DNA from: Datisca glomerata
Taxonomy: Eukaryota; Streptophyta; Magnoliopsida; Cucurbitales; Datiscaceae
Assembly: GCA_003255025.1 (NCBI GenBank)
Contig: QANY01005361.1
Location: 382,715 to 446,714, forward strand
Length of the DNA: 64,000 bases
Direction of reading: 5' to 3'
The notes under the pieces were generated by a model. It saw nothing but the letters and a program-made list of their open reading frames with translations. It did no database searches and had not been told where the DNA came from. Shown here in pieces: positions 59,661 through 64,000 of this stretch. The position numbers and the translations under genes are program-made. The first letter of the stretch is position 1, and every line of letters begins with the position of its first letter.

Positions 59661-60469
59661 TCGTGTTGGTATCGCTTTGATCATCTACATTAAGTCCGAT
59701 TGAAAACATTAAAGTCAGCGCTACCGTGAGGCAACTTGATTCTTTTTCCCTAAACCCTAAACCCTAAACTCACTTTATCCATTTTATCTCTTTCATTAGA
59801 TCTCAAATATTTTATCTCCTCCTCTCATCTCTCCACAGGAACCAGTTTTTCCCGCTCCTATCCTTATTTGAAGACAACATGAACAATGCAGAGAATGACG
59901 ATGAGGAAATCTTATCCTAATTCAGGGAAGTCCTCTTACTTGCTTGTTTAACATATTTTTTATTGAGGACAATGAAAGTTTTAGCGTTGGGGGTAGTGGT
60001 TTTTTATTTTATTGTTTACTTTTTTTCGTTATTTATTTGCTTCGTAGACTTATTTCGTTTGTATATTCCATTTGCTTTCTTGTTTATTCAAAAAAAATTT
60101 GACGTTTTGTAGTAGACAACACTAATGCCTATGATGAGATTGGTTTTGATTTATTGATAACTTTAGAAAAAACGCTCAAGGCTAGGTACTCAATTTATCA
60201 GGATTCTCAAGTGAAATGCAAATCAGCAAATAGCTCAAACACACACAGATACACAAACTCATCGATATGTTATCCATATCCAAACATATATAAATAAAAA
60301 ATTTAACAGATTTTGTTTTCCAAAGTTACAACTATCCATTGAAATAATTCAGTTCGTATAGAAAAATGCTCAATACCCAAGTAGGCTTACAAAGTTGATC
60401 ATGTTCAAGTGCTTTCTGGGTCGTCTCAGACCTTGCCTCCTCGTTACTGTTTAGAAGATAAGTAATAGG
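59661..60469 (+). other. 3' remnant of the Athila-like element and AT-rich spacer
   Basis: TTGAGGACAATG...TTAGCGTTGGGGGTAGTGG (59970-60000) is the phrase that precedes the polypurine tract in Athila-type elements, so the 3' part survives although pol is deleted. (CCCTAAA)3 stands at 59748-59768. The remainder to 60469 has no recognised feature. Confidence 0.5.
59748..59768 (+). repeat. three telomere-type CCCTAAA units
   Basis: Three perfect tandem CCCTAAA heptamers. So short a run is common in plant leaders and need not mark a former telomere. Confidence 0.85.
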
Positions 60470-60543
60470 TAGGGATGACATGATTTGAACCCGTGACATT
60501 TTGTACCCAAAGCAAACGCGCTACCAAGCTACACTACGTCCCT
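60470..60543 (-). tRNA. trnP: plastid-type trnP(UGG), pseudogene in nuclear DNA
   Basis: The minus strand reads AGGGACGTAGTGTAGCTTGG..., an anticodon loop CTTTGGGTA (UGG), and GGTTCAAATC as T arm, 74 bases. It matches plastid trnP rather than the mitochondrial form at 18763. The acceptor stem has one mismatch (C against A at the sixth pair), and the D arm differs from the usual GTAGCGCAG. It is expected to be silent outside the plastid. Confidence 0.85.
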
Positions 60544-60553
60544 TTCAATTGGT

Positions 60554-60730
60554 CTACTTTTTTAAATGGAAGTTTTCTTCTTCCGCGTGTAAAAAAGGAA
60601 TAAATAAATCAATCAAATTCCAAGAGGCTTCATGAAGTGCTTCTTTAGGAGTTAAACTTCCATTTGTCCATATTTTGAGAAAAAAGTTTCTCTTGTTTTT
60701 CATTCCCGTTCACATAAGAATGAATAAGGA
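60554..60730 (-). pseudogene. rpoA: fragment of plastid rpoA (C-terminal region)
   Basis: The minus strand encodes [17 protein letters not shown], then [19 protein letters not shown] and a stop, characteristic of the C-terminal region of the plastid RNA polymerase alpha subunit. A one-base frameshift lies in an A-rich run near 60680, upstream of which GNEKQEKLF continues in another frame. Plastid homology fades near 60730. Its direct junction with trnP (10 bp apart) is not a normal plastid arrangement, so the insert is a mosaic. Confidence 0.8.
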
Positions 60731-60952
60731 TCAATTTCTAGTCGCATAGCTTCATAAATCGCTATGATCTTATAATAACTCTAGAACCATTTTGATTGTC
60801 GCTTGAGATGAAATCCTAGGCTACATTATCCTTGAGACATGATTTAAGCTATCTTTGGACCGTTTGAGATTTTTAAGTCAACCTATGCGTAATTGTTTCC
60901 CTAGTTATTCCATTTGAGCCTAAATAGCCATTTTCTTTCCCACCCATGATAG

Positions 60953-62338
60953 TTGCCAAACCTTATAAAAAAAATTTCAAGTAACCCTTTTACTGGTGAA
61001 AGCCTGTTCACCAGGGGAATGAGCACTCAAAGGTCTGGTAATCAAAACTGTAGGAGCAAGAGTAGAGGAGGCAATCAAGGCAGGTCTCAATCAAAGGGAA
61101 AAAAGACAAAGAAGAAGTGTTTCTTCTGTGGAAAGAAATGTCACATTAAATTTTTTTGCTATGAGTGGAAAAATAAGCAAAATGAAAAGGGGTCAAATGG
61201 AGAAGACTTGGCTGCAATCACAGATAGCTATAGTGATGGGGAAGTACTTGCTGTCATCACTGAGATCAATGACAATAAATGGATTCTTGACTATGGCTGC
61301 ACCTACCACATGACTCCTAAGAAAGAGTGGATTTTCAAACCTTATGGAGTTTGAAGGGGGGAAAGTTCTAATAGGAAATAATCAGTCATGCACAATGAAA
61401 TAAAAAGGGCCTATCCATATGAAGATGCATGATGTATTGGTGAGAACACTCAATGAAGTAAGGTATGTCCCAGACTTAAAGAGAAATCTGGTGTCCTTAG
61501 GGGTTTTGGATGATGCAGGTTACTCTTACAAGTCTGAGAAGGGAGTGCTTAAGGTGTTTAAAAGATCCCTGGTTTATATTAAGGGAGTAAAATGAAATGT
61601 TTTATATATGATGATTAGGAGTACAATGAATGGAAGTGCTTTAGTGGCAAGCAAATCTAAAGTTACTGATGTTGATCTATGGCATAGAAGGTTAGGTCAC
61701 ATGAGTAACAAATGAATTCAGATTATGTACAAACAATGGCACTTTGGAAAGAAGAACTTACCAACTCTAGAATTATGTGATCACTGTGTGTTAGGAAATC
61801 ATCACATGTTGAAGTTCAACACCTCTTCCAAGCATTCAAATACGATTTTGGAATATGTACACATGGATATGTGGAGACCATCACTTGTGGAGACATATAG
61901 AGGTAACTTGTATTATTTATCCATTATAGATGATTATTCTAGGATTGTTTTGACATACCTACTTAAAACTAAGGATGAAGCTTATAACAAGCTTAAAGAA
62001 TGGAAAATATTAACTGAGAATCGGGTTAATAAGAAACTAAAAGCTATTACGATAGATAATGGCTTAGATGTTTACAATGCTAAGTTTGATAACTTGTGTA
62101 AAGATAGTGGCATCTTAAGGCATAAGACTATTAGGCACACCCCTCAGCAAAATGGTATTGTTGAGAGGATGAATAGAACTATCATGGAGAAAGTAAGGTG
62201 CACGTTAATTAGCTCAAGTTTAAGTAAGAAATTTTGGGGGGAAGCAGTCACAACTACAACTTATCTGATCAAAAGAAGCCCTTCTAGTGCTATACAATTT
62301 AGCACACCTTTTAAGAAATCAACAGGAAAGGCCGTGAA
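60953..62338 (+). mobile_element. Ty1/Copia gag-protease-integrase, forward part
   Basis: 60953-61354 holds a CCHC knuckle (CFFCGKKCHIKFFC) and the protease site WILDYGCTYHMT, where the usual DSG has become DYG. A frameshift near 61350 leads to DLKRNLVSLGVLDDAGY. Integrase follows: the HHCC zinc motif (LWHRRLGH and CDHC, with a stop between at about 61715), the catalytic D-D-E (HMDMW, TIDNG, NGIVERMN) and SLSKKFWGEA. The match stops at about 62338, after TPFKKSTGKAVN, where the text switches to the other strand. Confidence 0.82.
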
Positions 62339-63371
62339 TGTATTGAACCTTTTATACCACTGCATGAGAGATTGTTTCGATCCATACAAGAACTTCTTAA
62401 GGAGACACACCAGATCCTCCTTTCCTCTTTGTTCAAACACTCAGGTTGTTTCATGTAGATGGTTTCCTCCGATTCTCCTCGTAAGATTGATGTCTTCACA
62501 TCCATTTGTTCAAGTTTCTAATTGAACTGAGTAACCAGAGACAAAATGATCATAATTGACTTATACTTTGCCACAAGTGAGAATATTTCTTTGAAATCCA
62601 CCCATTCCTTTTGTGTGAACCCTTTTGCTACATGCCTTGTCTTGTATCTAACAGGTTCACCTGGTGTGATACCTTCCTTTAGTTTGAACAACCATATGCA
62701 ATCTACAACTTTATGTTTTTCAGGTTTAGGTACAAGGGTCCATGTGTTATTCTGGTGTAGAGACTTAATTTCATCTTCCATCGCAGATAACCAGTTTTGA
62801 GCATGTTTGCGATACATGGCCTCTTGCACTGTTTGTCGTTATGTGCCCTCAACCATGTAATCTGCAATTAGAGCAAAGGAAATCAGATCTATATCAGAAT
62901 ACCTCAAGTTAGGTTTTACCTGTCACCTTTCTTTGTCTCTAGCAAGTTGATAATCCTTCCAGGGGATGTCATCCTCCCTTACTTCAGTTGAGTCAGTTTG
63001 TGTTGGTACAAGCTCCTCTTGGTTTTAAGGCTCAATGTAACTCCAGTCTACCTTCCCTGACCTTTGATCAAGTGTTTTTCTAGTAGTAAATTACTCCACC
63101 TCAATTCTAGTTCTCTCAGCATTACTTGCTTCCACTGCATCTGTCCCTGTAATACTAGGTTGTTTCTTGTATCATGGCATATCATTTTCATTAAACTTGA
63201 CATCTCTACTAACAAGGATTTTGATGCCATTTGAGTTTTTTACCCATAGTCTATACCCTTTTATCTCCTCAGCATATCCTAATAAGATACATTTAGTGGC
63301 TCTTGGTTCAAGCTTTCCATCTTTCTGATGTGCAAATGCAGCACTTCCAAAGACCATAATCTTGTTTATGA
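62339..63371 (-). mobile_element. Ty1/Copia integrase C-terminus and RT start, inverted part of the same element
   Basis: Read on the minus strand from 63371: VFGSAAFAHQKDGKLEPRA and CILLGYAEEIKGYRLW (end of integrase, 63357-63172); a low-conservation linker; then WLSAMEDEIKSLHQNNTW and HVAKGFTQKEWVDFKEIFS (62829-62518); then MDVKTSILRGESEETIYMKQ (62505 on) and, after a frameshift, LYGSKQSLMQWYKRFN, ending at the breakpoint. It continues exactly where the forward part stops, so it is an inverted segment of the same or a near-identical copy. RT motifs beyond this are missing. Confidence 0.8.
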
Positions 63372-63374
63372 GGG

Positions 63375-64000
63375 CACTACAAGAAATATGGCATTTTATA
63401 AGAGGTAGAAAACCCTATGAAAAGTAATTCACAAGGTTCTCGCAGCACTTGTGACAACCCTTCATATTAAAAGTCCGCACTTTTTGTAAGGCGCGGTGCT
63501 TCTTGTGAAGAACCCTTGTGGTTTCTCACTTTTTACATGGTTTTCGATTCATGTAGAACGTTATTTAATAGGATTTTCAGATTTTTGTTGAATGTATTCA
63601 ACAAGTGTTTTTAATACTTGTCAATTAACATTCACATGTATTTTATATCCTATAAAGTGAGAGACCATAAGATTCATTATTATAGTCAAGTATTCATATT
63701 AAACACTTTCAAAAGATAATTTTACGTAACATAAAGAACACCAATATAATAATTGACAATATTAACATTTAATCATTTCAACAAAATTTTACATTATTCA
63801 TTTTATCAACTTACAAATAAATCTAACTTGAAAACTAACTAATCCCTAAAATATACAAGCAAACTTGTTCCAATAAGTGAAGAAAATAAAAAAAATAAAA
63901 TTTTGAGTATAGAAAATGAAAAATGAAGAACCCAAGTTGAATGGTAGTATTTCACAACAGTGTATGTAGTGCCTTCAGACATTCCCAATGCCAAATGAAA
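63375..64000 (+). mobile_element. CACTA (En/Spm-type) transposon, left end, runs off the window
   Basis: CACTACAAGAAATATGGCAT at 63375 is a standard CACTA terminus. The next 170 bp carry short subterminal motifs in both orientations (TATAAGAGG, CACAAG, CTTGTGA, GTCCGCAC, GCGCGG). No coding sequence appears before the window ends. It starts three bases after the inversion breakpoint of the Copia element. Confidence 0.75.

Noticed and set aside
59748..59768. interstitial telomere
   Set aside because: Only three heptamers; short CCCTAAA runs are common in plant leaders.

Overview
The window reads as nuclear DNA of a flowering plant, most likely a dicot. It is AT-rich and crowded with broken Copia and Gypsy retrotransposons, a 5'-truncated LINE, hAT, CACTA and Mutator-like DNA elements, endogenous caulimovirid (plant pararetrovirus) sequence, and fragments of mitochondrial and plastid DNA. 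Only two genes look intact: a two-coding-exon nuclear gene for a bacterial-type (mitochondrial) ribosomal protein L20 (11083-12364, +) and a single-exon chloroplast-type DnaJ protein (39356-39889, -).

Layout. 0-8.9 kb: a Ulp1-protease scrap, a 241-bp hairpin, a FAR1/MULE transposase pseudogene (-), a plant mobile domain (PMD) pseudogene (-), then a 2.4-kb inverted-repeat element packed with TTTGGTGAAC repeats and holding a small MITE. 8.9-13 kb: the L20 gene with its probable 5' UTR exon and introns. 13.7-18.7 kb: CT-rich and AT-rich non-coding DNA and a 992-bp hAT-like element with an 8-bp target-site duplication. 18.7-18.9 kb: mitochondrial-type trnP(UGG) with a 14-bp internal duplication. 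19-23.1 kb: two related LTRs of a Copia-like element. 23.3-27.6 kb: an Athila-like Gypsy relic (-) beside a chromovirus-like Gypsy relic (+). 27.7-29.5 kb: LTR-like sequence.

29.5-34 kb: endogenous pararetrovirus copy 1 (-), with protease, RT, RNase H, a downstream ORF, a promoter and a primer-binding site. 34-38.9 kb: a GC-rich block, a 49-bp tandem array of hairpin units, and a Tat-like Gypsy relic (-) with one defined LTR. 39-41.3 kb: the DnaJ gene and a LINE insertion with a 12-bp target-site duplication. 43-44.1 kb: a terminal-inverted-repeat element. 45.3-49.2 kb: an inverted repeat enclosing a GRF zinc-finger element and a pararetroviral coat-protein fragment (-). 49.3-52.5 kb: pararetrovirus copy 2 (+), ending in the same promoter module as copy 1.

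54-55.8 kb: a Copia relic (-). 56.6-60 kb: an Athila-like Gypsy relic (+) carrying a small CACTA-like insertion. 60.47-60.73 kb: a plastid mosaic of trnP and rpoA. 60.95-63.37 kb: a Copia element whose second half is inverted, with a CACTA terminus exactly at the right breakpoint; that CACTA element runs off the window.

The two cellular genes are unrelated and serve different organelles. The rest is nested mobile and viral sequence. The pararetroviral copies are heavily mutated (stops, frameshifts, deletions). All identifications come from reading translations and motifs by eye; no database search was run.
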